The notes below the pieces were generated by a model. That model was not told the origin of the DNA. It worked only from the letters and a program-made list of their open reading frames with translations, and made no database searches. A DNA stretch of 5,607 nucleotides from positions 1-5,607 of the forward strand of contig JAYTCQ010000338.1 in NCBI GenBank assembly GCA_043736395.1, written 5' to 3'. This DNA comes from JAFDVL01 sp043736395. Its GTDB lineage: Bacteria; Acidobacteriota; Blastocatellia; RBC074. Position numbers and translations under genes: made by a program. This document shows, piece after piece, positions 5,487 through 5,607 of this stretch (its first letter is position 1; the number at the start of each line of letters is the position of its first letter).

Positions 5487-5607
5487 TTGGAAGGTTTAAG
5501 AAAAGATGACGGAACATCTCTAAAGACGGTTGGGTTGTCAAGAGGAAAAAAGACAGAGCTTGACAAGGTCGCGGCGAAGCAACTGTTTTTCTTTCCTGTT
5601 TGTTGTT
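5487..5607. other. Gene-free right end with a small inverted repeat
   Basis: No coding frame of useful length is seen here. TTGTCAAG (5535-5542) and CTTGACAA (5559-5566) form perfect 8-bp inverted arms with a 16-base, purine-rich loop. The right arm also holds TTGACA (5560-5565), a perfect -35 hexamer, but no good -10 follows at 16-18 bp. A T-rich tract (5584-5607) runs to the window edge. This is probably a 3' region of the DUF3237 gene or the start of the next gene's control region. Confidence 0.4.

Overview
The window most likely comes from a member of the Acidobacteriota, perhaps class Blastocatellia. That placement is inference: it rests on the style of the protein families, a balanced base composition, weak Shine-Dalgarno use, and GTAG-headed intergenic palindromes of a kind I associate with that group. 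No rRNA or marker gene is present to confirm it. It reads as chromosomal sequence with no phage, plasmid, IS transposase or CRISPR signal.

Layout. Positions 1-261 hold repeats and a gene relic: a long palindromic element cut by the window edge (1-80), a 37-codon minus-strand fragment matching the 3' end of the adjacent cytochrome gene (77-187), and a second palindromic element (195-254). A minus-strand pair follows, read from right to left: a small four-helix membrane protein (1810-2163) and, three bases later, an exported di-heme cytochrome c peroxidase-like protein (262-1806). A 238-bp divergent intergenic region (2164-2401) carries two dyad-symmetric sites. The plus strand then carries a secreted tannase/feruloyl esterase-family hydrolase (2402-3958), an NAD(P)-binding dehydrogenase of the 6-phosphogluconate dehydrogenase-like/DUF1932 type (4040-4918) and a DUF3237 protein (5016-5486). 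The last 121 bp contain no recognisable gene, only a small inverted repeat.

How the genes may work together. The esterase has a signal peptide and would release aromatic or other carboxylic acids from plant or polyphenol esters outside the cytoplasm. The dehydrogenase and DUF3237 protein have no signal peptide and could act on a product inside the cell, although their substrates are unknown. The peroxidase-like protein would act in the periplasm. A shared role in aromatic compound turnover is plausible but unproven.

The most notable signal is not in the genes. Each of the four intergenic palindromes is an inverted pair of short hairpins, and its outer edge reads GTAG...CTAC (in the edge-truncated copy only one end is visible). 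This is the architecture of REP/REPIN elements mobilised by RAYT (TnpA-REP) transposases. All four sit at or just after a gene's 3' end, and in two cases the stop codon TAG is part of the GTAG head. The gene-tail relic next to two of them differs from the intact gene at six positions, all third codon positions and all silent, so a lost paralogue is likely.
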